Below are positions 31,226-44,029 of a stretch of 64,000 nt of DNA, piece after piece (positions within the stretch are counted from its first letter, which is position 1; each line of letters starts with the position of its first letter). The position numbers and the translations under genes were made by a program. The DNA is from Forficula auricularia (lineage: Eukaryota > Arthropoda > Insecta > Dermaptera > Forficulidae): contig JALMQS010000061.1 in NCBI GenBank assembly GCA_024734495.1, positions 9,788,598-9,852,597 on the forward strand, given 5' to 3'. The notes beneath the pieces are model-generated. The model was given only the letters and a program-made list of their open reading frames with translations, did not search any database and was not told the origin of the DNA.

Positions 31226-33241
31226 TGCAAAAACTTTAATTAATACAATATTCGAGACATGTATTTCGTCTTATTGCGCAGCCAGGGCTAACTAGCCCTT
31301 ATGGCATGGTTAAATTACCGTAAAAACTACATATGTTGGAAAAAATCATATTCTTATACATACCTACCCTTTTTCATGACTTGATCCACCCACACATTCG
31401 CCAACCAACTATGGTCAAAGTGAGTCCAATGTATAATTCTATTTATTTAGCAATAATCTGAAAAATGGCGTTAAATCAAATGTTTTAGGGGGTGATTACG
31501 TCTTTCAATGATTTTTATTTTAATGATGTTAAGTAGAATATTTGTCTAATAAAATGTCGATGAATCAAGCCCCACCCATGCTTTTGCAATACTATAGATA
31601 TTTATTATATTTTTCTGAAGAACGTGTTGCTTTTAAATAAATAGAATGGAAGAGGAGGAGGATGGATGACAGAACGACTAATATCGAGGCGGTTCAAATA
31701 GCCTCGCCTGGTAACAGGCAAGCAGGAGTATTCAAGAGTCATACGATAGGAGGATGCCCGCTCTTTTACCCAGAGAAGAAATGTTTCCCTAGTTGGGCGA
31801 AAAGGACGGGGAAAGAATGAATAATAATGGAATTTTTTATCATTGTCCAATTTTCAAACTAGAAATTATCAATAAATTTGATACAGATTTTAATTTGCGG
31901 GTCTTATGTATTTACACATTTATTAAAAGTAGATTGTAAATAATAAAATATAAACTGTATCCACATTATGCGAGAAAAGTACACATTAACTTCACTACTT
32001 TTGCGAAATGTGAAATCAATGAGAGAAAAATAAATAATTATGTGCTTAGAATCTACTTATGGTATAAAAATAGTAAAAAGAATATTATTGATTGAACATT
32101 TACTTTCAAAATTGCTTTATTAACTCTTACATATCAAAGATATTTATTAATCGGATTCACTAGAAATTAGTGCCAGATTTTAAAGAAGGCCTTTGTTACA
32201 TGGATGATAGTTTTTAATTATTTTCACTTTTGAAAAAATCATTTGTCAGTAAACACAGAAACAGACATAGTCATCAAAATACGGAATGCTATATATAGTA
32301 GTAGTCTTCTAAAATGTTTGAATTAATTTTTTTAAATATATCAATTAGAGATAACGTGATCTCTGGGACAAAATGTTGCAAAAACTTTAATAAATACAAT
32401 AATTCAAGACCATTTGTGTCGTGTTACGGCGAAGCCAGAGCTCACCCTTATGGAATGATTATATTACAGGGGAAAACTATGTTCTATGGTCTTTAAGGAT
32501 TTTTATATTAATTTTTTTTGTCTAATAAAATGTCGATGATTCAAGTCCCTAGGCTTATGCTATTATAGATATTTATTTATTATTTTCTAAAGGAGCGTGT
32601 GTGTGTGCATTTAAAAAGCATGGAAGAATGTAGTACCATCGAGGAAGGTTCGAATGGACTCGGCTGGTAACAGGCAATCAGGAGTATTCAAGAGTCAGAC
32701 GAGGGGACGATGCCCGCCATTTTGTCCAGAGAGGAGGGTAGCTAGGTAGGCGAAGGGGGCGAAGATATAGATTGAGGAATAATGGAATTTGTTATCTTTT
32801 TTCAATATTCAAACAAGAAAGTACCAATAAATTTGATGTAGTTTGTAATTATGACTGTCTTTTGTATTTATACTTTTAGTAAAGGTAGATGGTAAATAAT
32901 AATAAAATATCCACATTATCGGTGAAATGTATAGATTAACTTCACTGCTTTTACGAATGTGAAATCAATGGTGGAAAAATAAACAAGTATGTGCTTTGTT
33001 AGACCTACTTCTAAAAATAGTAAAAAGTAAATTATTGATTAAACATTTATTTTCAAAATTGCTTTATTAACTCTTACATATCGAAGGTATTTAATAATCG
33101 GATTCAATAAAAATTAGTGCCAGATTTTGAACATGGCCTTTTTAAATAGATGATATTTTTAAATTATTTACACATTTGAAAAAATCATTTGGCAATAAAC
33201 ACAGAAACAGGCATAGCCAACAAAATACGCAGTGCTTTTTT

Positions 33242-33590
33242 TTGCGTGGACTCAGTGAAGCATTATCATGCTAATAATATAGCCTCTAATTTATATTTTT
33301 GTATTCTCTATTTTATATTTTTTATAATCTATATTTTTGTATTTTTATTTTGTATTTTATATTTTCATTTTGTACTGTTTTGTTTTATGTTATTATAACA
33401 CACATAAATAAATATATTTAGACCTGTGAAGGGAGGTTTTTGTATTTTTAATATCTAATTTGTATTTTATTTTTATTTATATTTGTAATTTCTATATTTG
33501 TCAGTTTCTTTTTTTTCCTCTCTTCTCTTGAATGTACACTATAAGGGTCTACACTTACCTATGTACATAACATCATTAATAAAATATATA
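33242..33590 (-). mobile_element. Mosaic insertion with poly-A on minus strand
   Basis: It interrupts the unit between CGCAGTGCT and ATTATAGTGATATTCG. Read on the minus strand it ends CACTGAGTCCACGCAAAAAA, suggesting a retroelement tail. It contains (TATTTT)n low complexity and a piece of the C-type spacer (ACACATAAATAAATATATTT then GACCTGTGAAGGGAGG), so it is a mosaic. Confidence 0.45.
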
Positions 33591-34684
33591 TTATAGTGAT
33601 ATTCGAAAATGCATGAATTAATTTTATTTTAATATCTCATTTGGAGATGACGTGATCTTTGGGACAAAATTTGCCAAAAACTTTAATTAATACAATATTC
33701 GAGTACATGAATGTCGTCTTACGGCGCAGCACAGAGCTAGCTAGCAGCTCTTATGGCATGATTAAATTACTGTAAATATTATCTTCCAAAAAATCATATT
33801 CCTATACATAACTAAGCTTATTTATGGCTACATTCACACATTCCCCAACCAGCTATGGTCAAAGTGAGTCCAATGTATAACAATGTATAATTAATTCTAT
33901 TTATTTAGCAATAATCTGAATAATGGCGTTCATCAAATCTTTTAGGGGGTGATTTCGTTTTTCAATGATTTTTATTTTAATGATTTTAAGTGGAATCATT
34001 GTCTAATAAAATGTCGATGATTAAAGCACCCACCCACGCTTTTGCTATACTATAGATATATTATATTTTTCTGAAAATGTGTTGCTTTTAAAAAGCATTG
34101 GAAATGGAGGAGAGGAGCGACGACGACTAGCAGCGAGGCGGTTCAAATAGTCTTCGCCTGGTAACAGGCAACCAGGAGTATTCAAGAGTCAGACGATAGG
34201 AGGATGCCCGCTCATTTACCCAGAGAGGAATGTAGGTCATAGGTGGTCGAAGCAGGCTGGAGAAAGATTGAGGAATAATGGAATGTTGTTATCTTTGTTC
34301 CAATATTCAAATAAGAAAGTACCAATAAATTTGATACATATTATAATTTGCGGGTCTTTTGTATTTACACGTTTAGTAAAAGTAGATTTGAATAGAAAGT
34401 GAAAAGAAGAATAAAATATAAACTGTATCCAGATTATGCGAGAAATGATATACATTAACTTCACTACTTTAATATAAAACATAATTCAAGACCATTTATG
34501 TCGTCTTATGGCGCAGCCAGAGCTCACCCTCATTGTTAAATTACCGGGGAAAACTATCTTCCAAAAATCATATTCTTATACATACACTGATTTTTGTCTT
34601 TCGAGGATTTTTATTATAATTTTGTGTGTTCTGATTGAGTTTTTCTGTGATCGTATTGTTATATCTGATTGCTTATTTGCTTCC

Positions 34685-35105
34685 AAGTGTATAGAAAAGG
34701 GAAAGGGCAGAGACATTTCTTCGATGAGCTAAGCGAGTCGAGGGAGTCCGTGAGGCTAGAATCGTCAATTAGCCTGACGGTTCGTTTCTCGAATTGCATC
34801 CAGTGTAGCAAGAGAATATTTAGAGGCTTCTCTCCATATATGAGAGCGCGTATTCCGAGACAGGCTTGGATTTGGGCCTTGTGAGGTGGTGAGAAGATGT
34901 GGGGGCTTTTAAAATCGTTTCGACTTGAATAAGGAGCCACAATCTTCCTTGCTACAGATTTCGCAACAGAGAAGATGTGTTCATTCCAACACAGGTCAGA
35001 GGCGACAGAGACGCCCAACATGGATAGGCTGTCACACATTTTCATGGTATTCGAATCGAAGTGAATATCAGGGAAATTTTTATTTTCGCGTCTAGAAATT
35101 AGACA
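34685..35105 (-). pseudogene. Non-LTR reverse-transcriptase C-terminus fragment
   Basis: The minus strand reads CLISRRENKNFPDIHFDSNT, then SLSMLGVSVASDLCWNEHIF, SVAKSVARKI, PHKAQIQACLG and FEKRTVRLIDDSSLTDSL. This is the conserved stretch downstream of the catalytic domain in jockey/CR1-type LINEs, where an imported RNA is copied at a nick. The frame is open for about 140 codons, but the catalytic residues lie upstream and are absent, and several normally conserved positions (for example after KAQI) are changed. It lies in a C-type spacer with unit sequence on both sides. It is a dead fragment. Confidence 0.8.
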
Positions 35106-35612
35106 ACATTTATTTTCGAAATTGCATTATTAACTCTTACATATCGAAAGTATTATATTTAATAATCGGATTCAGTAAAAATTAGAAACAGATTATATAA
35201 CGGTAAATCACTCGTATCCATTATAAGCACTAATTAACAGGAATAGCAGGGAATTGGACAAAAATAAAAAGCAGAGTTTTTTGATTGGGCAAATGCGATT
35301 AATTTCGACTTCTCAGTGGCTCATTCTATCACTCTTGTCAAAAGATATCCCACTACGCGATTTGTTTAGGCTTTTATTTAAACTATAATACATTGTTGGA
35401 CATGCCCCAATTGCTCAGCATTTTGAACTTTTACACCTTGACAATCAAAAATTAAAGGTTTTTAATTTTTTGGTTGTTCAAGTGTGTAAAAGTTCAAGAT
35501 TCTTGAGCAATTGGGGCATGATCCAACAATGTATTATAGTTTAAATAAAAAAGGATTAAAGGATGTTTCGTCGCGTAGTGGAATTGTCTTTTGACAAAGA
35601 GTGATAGAATGA

Positions 35613-35652
35613 GCCACTGAGGAAGTCGAAATTAATCGACGAAACGTCTGGC
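35613..35652 (+). ncRNA. Hammerhead ribozyme motif, complete type I architecture
   Basis: Stem I 5' strand GCCA; core CTGAGGA (35617-35623); one extra A; stem II GTCGA/TCGAC (35625-35629 and 35636-35640) around AATTAA; GAAACGTC (35641-35648); stem I 3' strand TGGC. Stem I has four pairs and stem II five, and every invariant base is present. Predicted cleavage follows the C at 35648. The opposite arm of the palindrome no longer matches the ribozyme, so only this arm retains it. Confidence 0.8.
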
Positions 35653-36049
35653 CCATTCAATAAAAAACTCTGTTTTTTATAAATTATGTTGATTAATGTC
35701 CATTATAATTAGTAGATTAAAAATTCAGTTTATTGGACAAAGTTTTTTTATTGAAGTTTTCTTCAATTTTTGTACAACGTTCTCTGAGTTCTCGTCTCGA
35801 GTCTAGAACAACATTGGTTCAAATAAAGATAAAAATAACTGAGACATAGTGAATTTTTTTCTTTCTAGATTGATACCATAAAACAATATAAGTATAGATG
35901 CAATTGACAGGTCATAGATATATCTATGACCTGTCAATTACATCTATACTTATATTGTTTTATGGTATCAATCTAGAAAGAAAAAATTCTACTATGTCTC
36001 AGTTATTTTTATCTTTATTTCAACCAATGTTGTTCTAGCCAATTGAGTA

Positions 36050-36088
36050 CTTGAAAAAGTCTCGAGAGAGACGAAACGTTGTACAAAA
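36050..36088 (+). ncRNA. Decayed hammerhead motif in second palindrome
   Basis: Stem I GTAC/GTAC and stem II GTCTC/GAGAC with loop GAGA are both intact, and GAAACGTT is present. The core reads TTGAAAA instead of CTGANGA. The two losses are a C-to-T and a G-to-A change. The frame of helices is thus preserved while catalysis should be lost. Confidence 0.6.
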
Positions 36089-36404
36089 ATTGAAGAAGAA
36101 CTTCAATAAAAAAACTTTGTCCAATAAACTGAATTTTTAATCTGTTTTTTATTTTTGTCCAATTCTCTGCTATTCCTGTTAATTAGAAACAGATTTCTGT
36201 ATAAGGCCTTGTTACATGGATGATAGTATTTAATTATTTACACATTTGAAAAAAACATTCGGCAATAAACACAGAAACAGGCATAGTCAACAAAATACGC
36301 AGATCCTATTATAGTATTATTCGAAAATGGTTGAATATTTTTTAAATACCTCATTTGGAGTTGACGAGATCTTTGGGACAAAATTATGCAAAAACTTTTA
36401 ATTA

Positions 36405-36673
36405 GTAAGAGATTGGGGTGTTGGTGCAAGGTGAAACATCTTAATAAAGATAAAAGTAAAATAAATATTATATGCAATATTCATTTACTATGAGCTAAGG
36501 TTTATAAGATCCTTCTTTTCACATTAAAATTAAAAAAATAAAAGATTTTCAATATATATATTGAAAAAATTTACATCTTTTATATTTTTAATTTTAATGT
36601 AAAGCAAGTGGCCTAGAAACCTTAACTCATAGTAAATGAATATTGAATATAATTTTTATTTTACTTTTATCTT
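36405..36673. mobile_element. Palindromic MITE, copy 2
   Basis: Same site as copy 1 (TGCAAAAACTTTTAATTA on the left, TGCAAAAACTTTAATTA on the right), with a shorter central AATATATATATT. Arms match copy 1. Confidence 0.8.
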
Positions 36674-37504
36674 TGCAAAAACTTTAATTAATACAATATT
36701 CGAGACATTTATGCCGTCCAGAGCTAACTAGCCCTTATGGCATGGTTAAATTACCGTAAAAACTACATATGTTCCAAAAAATCAAATTCTTATACATACC
36801 TACCATTTTTCATGACTGGATCCACCCACACATTCGCCAACCAACTATGGTCAAAGTGAGTCCAATGTATAATTCTATTTATTTAGCAATAATCTGAAAA
36901 ATGGCGTTAAATCAAATGTTTTAACGGGTGATTTCGTCTTTCAATGATTTTTATTTTAATGATTTTAATTGGAATCATTGTCTAATAAAATGTCGATGAA
37001 TCAAGCCCCCACCCATGCTTTTGCAATACTATAGATATTTATTATATTTTTCTGAAGAACGTGTTGCTTTTAAATAAATAGAATGGAAGAGGAGGAGGAT
37101 GGATGACAGAACGACTAGATATCGAGGCGGTTCAAATAGCCTTGCCTGGTAACAGGCAAGCAGGAGTATTCAAGAGTCATACGATAGGAGGATGCCCGCT
37201 CTTTTACCCAGAGAGGAAATGTTTCCTAGTTGGGCGAAAAGGACGGGGAAAGAATGAGATAATAATGGAATTTTTTATCATTGTCCAATTTTCAAACTAG
37301 AAATTATCAATAAATTTGATACAGATTTTAATTTGAGGGTCTTTTGTATTTACACATTTATTAAAAGTAGATTGTAAATAATAAAATATAAACTATATCC
37401 ACATTATGCGAGAAAAGTACACATTAACTTCACTATTTTTGCGAAAGTGAAATCAATGAGAGAAAAATAAATAAGTATGTGCTTAGAATCTTATTTATGG
37501 TATA

Positions 37505-38835
37505 AAAATAGTAAAAAGAAAATTATTGATTGAACATTTACTTTCTAAAATTGCTTTATTAACTCTTACATATCAAAGATATTTATTAATCGGATTCACT
37601 AGAAATTAGTTCCAGATTTTAAAAGGCTTTGTTACATGGATGATAGTTTTTTTAATTATTTTCACTTTTGAAAAAATCATTTGGCAGTAAACACAGAAAC
37701 ACTCATAGTCAACAAAATACGGAATGCTATATATAGCAGTAGTCTTCTAAAATGTTTGAATTAATTTATTTTAAATATATCAATTACGAGATAACGTGAT
37801 CTCTGGGACAAAATGTTGCAAAAACTTTAATAAATACAAAAATAGTAAAAAGAAAATTATTGATTGGAGCATTTAGTTTCAAAATTGCTTATTATCTTAC
37901 ATATCAAAGATATTTATTAATCGGATTCCCTAGAAATTGGATTCCAGATTTTAAAGAAGGCTTTTGTTACATGGATGATAGTTTTTAATTATTTTCATTT
38001 TGAAAAAATCATTTTGGCAGTAAACACAGAAACACTCATAGTCAACAAAATACGGAATGCTATATATAGCAGTAGTCTTCTAAAATGTTTGAATTAATTT
38101 ATTTTAAATATATCAAATTAGAGATAACGTGATCTCTGGGACAAAATGTTGCAAAAACTTTAATAAATACAAAAATAGTAAAAAGAAAATTATTGATTGA
38201 ACATTTAGTTTCAAAATTGCTTTATTAACTCTTACATATCAAAGATATTTATTAATCGGATTCCCTAGAAATTAGTTCCAGATTTTAAAGAAGGCTTTGT
38301 TACATGGATTGATAGTTTTTAATTATTGTCATTTTTGAAAAAATCATTTGGCAGTAAACACAGAAACACTCATAGTCAACAAAATACGGAATGCTATATA
38401 TAGCAGTAGTCTTCTAAAATGTTTGAATTAATTTATTTTAAATATATCAATTAGAGATAACGTGATCTCTGGGACAAAAATTTTGCAAAAACTTTAATAA
38501 ACACAAAAATAGTAAAAAGAAAATTGTTGATTGAACATTTAGTTTTCAAAATTGCTTTATTAACTCTTACATATAAAAGATATTTATTGATCGGATTCCC
38601 TAGAAATTAGTGCCAGATTTTAAAGAAGGCTTTTGTTACATGGATGATAGTTTTTAATTATTTTCACTTTTGAAAAAATCATTTGGCAGTAAACACAGAA
38701 ACACTCATAGTCAACAAAATACGGAATGCTATATATAGCAGTAGTCTTCTAAAATGTTTGAATTAATTTATTTTAAATATATCAATTAGAGATAACGTGA
38801 TCTCTGGGACAAAATTTTGCAAAAACGTTAATAAA
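37505..38835 (+). repeat. Four tandem copies of a 334-bp sub-unit
   Basis: A piece of the array unit, from AAAAATAGTAAAAAGAAAAT to GCAAAAACTTTAATAAATAC, is repeated four times. The phrase ACTCATAGTCAACAAAATAC recurs at about 37701, 38034, 38368 and 38703, giving periods of 333, 334 and 335 bases. Copies differ by a few substitutions and single-base indels, so the expansion is recent relative to the array. Confidence 0.92.
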
Positions 38836-39290
38836 TACTTTAATAATTCAAGACCATTTATCTCGTGTTACGGCGAAATCAGAGCTCACCCTTATGGAAT
38901 GATTATATTACTGGGGAAAAAACTATGTTCTATGGTCTTTCAAGGATTTTTATATTAATTTTTTTTGTCTAATAAAATGTCGATGATTCAAGTCCCTAGG
39001 CTTATGCTACTATAGATATTTATTTATTATTTTCTAAAGAGCGTGTGTGTTTGCATTTAAAAAGCATGGAAGAATGTAGTACCATCGAGGAAGGTTCGAA
39101 TGGACTCGGCTGGTAACAGGCAATCAGGAGTATTCAAGAGTCAGACGAGACGACTATGCCCGCCATTTTGTCCAGAGAGGAGGATAGCTAAATAGGCGAA
39201 GCGGGCGAAGATATAGATTAAGGAATAAGGAAATCTTTTTTTCCAATATTGAAACAAGAAAGTACCAATAAATTTGATGTAGATTTTGAT

Positions 39291-39562
39291 TGAGATTGTG
39301 GTGTTGGTGCAAGGTGAAACATCTTAATAAAGATAAAAGTAAAATAAATATTATATGCAATATTCATTCACTATGATCTAAGGTTTATAAGATCACTTCC
39401 TTCATATTAAAATTAAAAAAATAAAAGATTTTCAATATATATATTGAAAAAATTTACATCTTTTATTTTTTTAATTTTAATAGTGAAGCAAGTGACCTAG
39501 AGACAACCTTAACTCATAGTGAAATGAATATTAAATATAATTTTTATTTTACTTTTATCTTT
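39291..39562. mobile_element. Palindromic MITE, copy 3, left flank replaced
   Basis: The right side keeps TGCAAAAACTTTAATTA. On the left the element is joined to GTAGATTTTGATT of a different part of the unit, so a deletion has removed the left target copy and about 700 bases of unit sequence. Confidence 0.75.
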
Positions 39563-41051
39563 GCAAAAACTTTAATTAATACAATATTCGAGACATTTAT
39601 GTCGTCTTGCAGTGCAGCCAGAGCTAATTAGCTCTTATGGCATGGTTAAATTACCGTAAAAACTACATGTGTTCCCAAAAATCATATTCTTATAAATAGC
39701 TACCCTTTTTTATGAATGGATTGACCCACACATTCGCCAACCAACTATGGTCAAAGTGAGTCCAATATATAATTCTATTTATTTAGCAATAATCTGAAAA
39801 ATGGCGATAAATCAAATGTTTTAGGGGTGATTTCGTCTTTCAATAATTTTTATTTTAATGATTTTAAGTGGAATCATTGTCTAATAAAATGTCGATAAAT
39901 CAAGTCCCCACTCACGTTTTGCTATACTATAGATATTTATATTTTTCTTGAAGAACGTGTTGCTCTTAAATAAATAGCATGGAAGAGGAGAATGACGACT
40001 AATATCGAGGTGGTTCAAATAGTCTCGCCTGGTAACAGGCAATCAGGAGTATTCAAGAGTCATACGATAGGAGGATGCCCGCTCTTTTACCCAGAGAGAA
40101 AATGTAGGTTACATGGGCGAAGCGAACGGGGAAAGATTGAGGAATAATGGAATTTTATTATCTTTGTTCAATATTCAAACAAGAAAGTACCAATAAATTT
40201 GATACAGATTTTAATTTGCTGGTCTCATGTATTTACACTTTTAGAAAAAGTAGAATGTTAATACTAAAATATAAACTGTATCCAGATTATCCGAGAAATG
40301 TATCCATTAAATTCACTACTTTAATATAACACATAATTCAAGACCATTTATGTCGTCTTATGGAGCACCCCGAGCTCACCCTCATGGTTAAATTATCGGG
40401 GAAAACTAGTTCCAAAAAATCATATTCTTATACATACACTGATTTTGTCTTTCGAGGATTTTTATTATAATTTTGTGTTCTGAATCAGTTTTTCTGTGAT
40501 CGTATTCTTATATCTGATTGCTTATTTGCTTCCAAGATATTAATTGTAATTATATTCCAAAGATTAGAATATCTTTCCACTTAATAATTGATTTTATATG
40601 TATTTTATGTTATACATGACAGTTGTTTAAGATTTTAATTGTAATTCCTTCCTCTCATGGGAAAGAAAATTTTTTTATATTTTGGATGCATGCATAGTAA
40701 TTTAACATCTATGTTTATTTTTATTTGTCTATAATGGCAATTTTCTTTATTGAAAAGGATTTTAACTTGAATTTGTCAAAAAGATTTTTCTGTATTTGAA
40801 TGAAAATTTGTTCATGCCTTTGTTTCATAGCCATGTGTATCTGTTTAATATTTTTGTATTTTTATTTGAGATTTTGCACTGGCGAGATGTCTGAAGTTGA
40901 ATTCCACCTTTTTCTTACATAATTAATATTGTAACAGCGAGGTAAAAAATAAAATTGTTTAACCTCTTAGCAATAAGTATTTTTTATATGTTTTATTATT
41001 TTCAATTGTATGTTTGAGGATATGGATTGTTGATTTTTGGTTCTTTGCAGA

Positions 41052-41090
41052 ATGATGATCATAACGAGTTGTGGCCGAAACTGTTTCGTT
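41052..41090 (+). ncRNA. Hammerhead-like motif in C-type spacer, decayed
   Basis: Reads AATGATGATCATAACGAG then TTGTGGCCGAAACTGTTTCG. The first core base is changed and stem II is weaker than in the copies at 29935 and 46747. Confidence 0.3.
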
Positions 41091-44029
41091 TTTTGTTATT
41101 ATAATACAAATAAATAAATATATCTCAACCTGTGAAGAGAGGTTTTTTTATTTTAACAAGAATATCTATATCCTTTTTCTGCGTGGTCTTCTTTTCTCAC
41201 CTGATTGAAAATTAAATAATTATTTGTATTTTGTCTAATAAAATGTGCATTAATAAACTCCCCAGGCTTATTCTACTTATTTATTATTTTCTGAAGAACG
41301 TGTTGTTTGTTGCTTTTTTAAAGCATGATTGGAAAAAAGGGGACTAACGAGAGCGACGACGACTAACTGACTAAAATCGAGGTCACAGGCAACCAGGAGT
41401 ATTAGAGAGTCAGACCATCGGAGAATGCCCGCTCTTTTGCCGAGAGAGGAAGGATAGCCAAGTAGTCGAAGCGGGCGGGGATGGATTGAGGAATAATGGA
41501 ATTTTTTTATCTTTGTCCATTATTCAAACAAGAAAGTTCCAATAAATTTGAAGCACTTATTATTTCGAAGGTCTTTTATATTTACACTTTTAGTAAAAGT
41601 AGATTGTAAATAATAAAATATGTAAACTGTATCCACATTATCCGGGAAATGTATACATTAACTTCTCTGATTTTGCGAATGTGACATCAATGCGGGAAAA
41701 ATAAATATCTGCTTAGAACCTACTTATAAAAATAATAAAAAGATAATTTTGATTAAGCATTTATTTTCAAAATTGCATTATTAACTCATGCATATCAAAG
41801 ATATTTATTAATCGGATTCACTAGAAATTAGTGCCAGATTTTAAAGAAGACTTTTGTTACATTGATGATAGTTTTTAACCTTTTTCACTTTTGAAAAAAT
41901 CATTCGGCAGTAAACACAGAAACAGGCATAGTCAACAAAATACGGAACGCTATATATAGTAGTAGTCTTGTAAAATGTTAAAATTAATTTTTTTTAATAT
42001 ATCAATTCGAGATAACGTGATCTCTGGGACAAAATTTTGCAAAAACTTTAATAAATACAATAATTCAAGACCATTTTTCGTGTTAAGGCGCACCCAAAGC
42101 CTACCCTTATGGCATGGTTATATTACCGGTGAAAAGTATATTCTGAAAAATCACATTCATATACATACGTACACTGATTTTGTCTTTCAAGGATTTTTAT
42201 ATTAATTTTCTTTTTGATTAATAAAATGTCGATGATTCAAGTTGGTAGGCTTATGCTAATATAGATATTTTTTTATTATTTTCTGAAGAGACCTGTGTGT
42301 TGTTTTTAAATAGCATGAGTAGAGTAATAGTAGAGTAGTCCATCGAGGAAGGTTCGAATGGTCTCGTCTGGTAACAGGCAATCAGGAGTATTCAAGAGTG
42401 AGACGAGGGGACTATTCCCGCCTTTTTGTCCAGAGAGGATGGTAGCTAGAAAAGCGGAGCGGGCGAAGATATAGATTGAGGAATAATGAAATCTTTTTTC
42501 CAATATTTAAACAAGAATGTAGCAATAAATTTGACGTAGATTGTAATTCTGACGGTCTTTAGTATTTAGACTTTTAATATAAGTAGATGGTAAATAATAA
42601 TAAAATATCCACATTATCGGTGAAATGTATAGATTAACTTCACTGCTTTTACGAATGTGAAATCAATGGTGGAAAAATAAACAAGTATGTGCTTAGTTAG
42701 CCTACTTATAAAAATAGTAAAAAGTAAATTATTGATTAAACATTTATTTTCAAAATTGCTTTATTAACTCTTTCATTTCGAAGGTATTTAATAATCGGAT
42801 TCAATAGGAATTAGTGCCAGATTTTGAACAAGGCCTTGCTACATATCGAAAATGCATGAATCAATTTTTTTTAATATCTCAAAAACTTTAATTAATACAA
42901 TATTTGAGTTCATGAATGTCGTCTTACTGCGCACACAGAACTAGCTAGCTCTTATGGCATGATTAAATTACTGTAAATATTATCTTCCAAAAAATCATTT
43001 TCCTATACATGCCTACGCTTATTTATGGCTGGATTCACACATTCCCCAACCAGCTATGGTCAAAGAGTCCGATGTATAACAATGTATAATTAATTCTATT
43101 TATTTAGCAATAATCTGAATAATGTCGTTAATCAAATCTTTTAGGGGGTGATTTCGTCTTTTAATGATTTTTATTTTAATGATTTTAAGTGGAATCATTG
43201 TCTAATAAAATGTCGATGATTAAAGCACCCACCCAGGCTTTTGCTATACTATAGATATATATATTTTTCGGGAATAAATCTGTTGCTTTTAAAAAGTATT
43301 GTGAAATGGAGGAGGACGACGACTAGCAGCGAGGCGGTTCAAATAGCCTTGCCTGGTAACAGGCAACCGGGAGTATTCAAGAGTCAGATGATAGGAGAAT
43401 GCCCGCTCTTTTACCCAGAGAGGAAGTATAGCTTAGGTGGCCGAATCGGGCTGGGAAAGATTGAGGAATAATGGATTTTTATAATCTTTGTTCAATATTC
43501 AAACAAGAAATTACCAATAAATTTGATACAGATTTTAATTTGCGGTTCTTTTGTATTTACACATTTAGTAAAAGTAGATTGTAAATAATAAAATATAAAC
43601 TGTATCCACATTATGCGAGAAATATATACATTAACTTCATTACTTTAATATAACACATAATTCAAGACCATTTATGTCGTCTTACGGCGCAGCCAGAGCT
43701 CACCCTCATGGTAAAATTACCGGGGAAAACTATCTTCCAAAAAATCATATTCCTATACATACACTGATTTTGACTTTCAAGGATTTTCATTATAATTATG
43801 TGTTCTGAATGAGTTTTTCTGTGATCGTATTCTTATATCTATCTGATTGCTTATTTGCTTGCAAGTTATTAATTGTAATTATTTTCCAAAGATTAGAATA
43901 TTTTTCCACTAAATAATTGTTTTTATGTATATTTTATGTTTCACATGACGGTTGTTTAAGAGTTTAATTAATTGTAATTCCTTCCTCTCATGGGAAAGAA
44001 AATGATTTTTTTTTAATATTTTAAATAAA

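Larger units (their letters stand above)
29640..34685 (+). repeat. Array segment 4, C-A-B-A units
   Basis: Order of cores: C 30293, A 31710, B 32665, A 34160. The C unit carries the 600-base spacer with GAGGATGTAGATTGTTGATT and GCCGAAACTG. The A unit at 31710 has the private insertion AATAAATAGAATGGAAGAGG and GACAGAACGACTA, shared only with the unit at 37146. Confidence 0.8.
35193..36181 (+). mobile_element. Penelope-type double palindrome with intact hammerhead
   Basis: The target duplication ATTAGAAACAGATT is present near 35180 and near 36183, and the homologous unit at 30748 shows the uninterrupted site (ATTAGAAACAGATTTTGTAT). The outer ends AACAGGAATAGCAGGGAATT and AATTCTCTGCTATTCCTGTT are inverted. 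Inside, palindrome 1 (about 35270-35680) and palindrome 2 (about 35735-36130) lie side by side. The second has its centre at CATAGATATATCTATG near 35905-35925 and arms of about 200 bases. Palindrome 1 carries a complete hammerhead in its right arm and palindrome 2 a decayed one. No protein is encoded. Penelope-like or related non-autonomous retroelement origin is inferred from the ribozyme and inverted structure. Confidence 0.75.
36182..44029 (+). repeat. Array segment 5, A-B-A-C-B-A units
   Basis: Cores near 37146 (A), 39110 (B), 40030 (A), 41385 (C), 42370 (B) and 43356 (A). The first part (36182-37760) closely matches 30720-32330, including the MITE and private unit variants. A deletion junction at 42841 joins CCTTGCTACAT to ATCGAAAATGC. 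The segment ends in a C-type spacer split by a LINE fragment. Confidence 0.8.

Noticed and set aside
37505..38835. CRISPR-like array of regular repeats
   Set aside because: Copies are adjacent without spacers, 334 bases long and diverged; it is an ordinary tandem duplication in a eukaryotic satellite.
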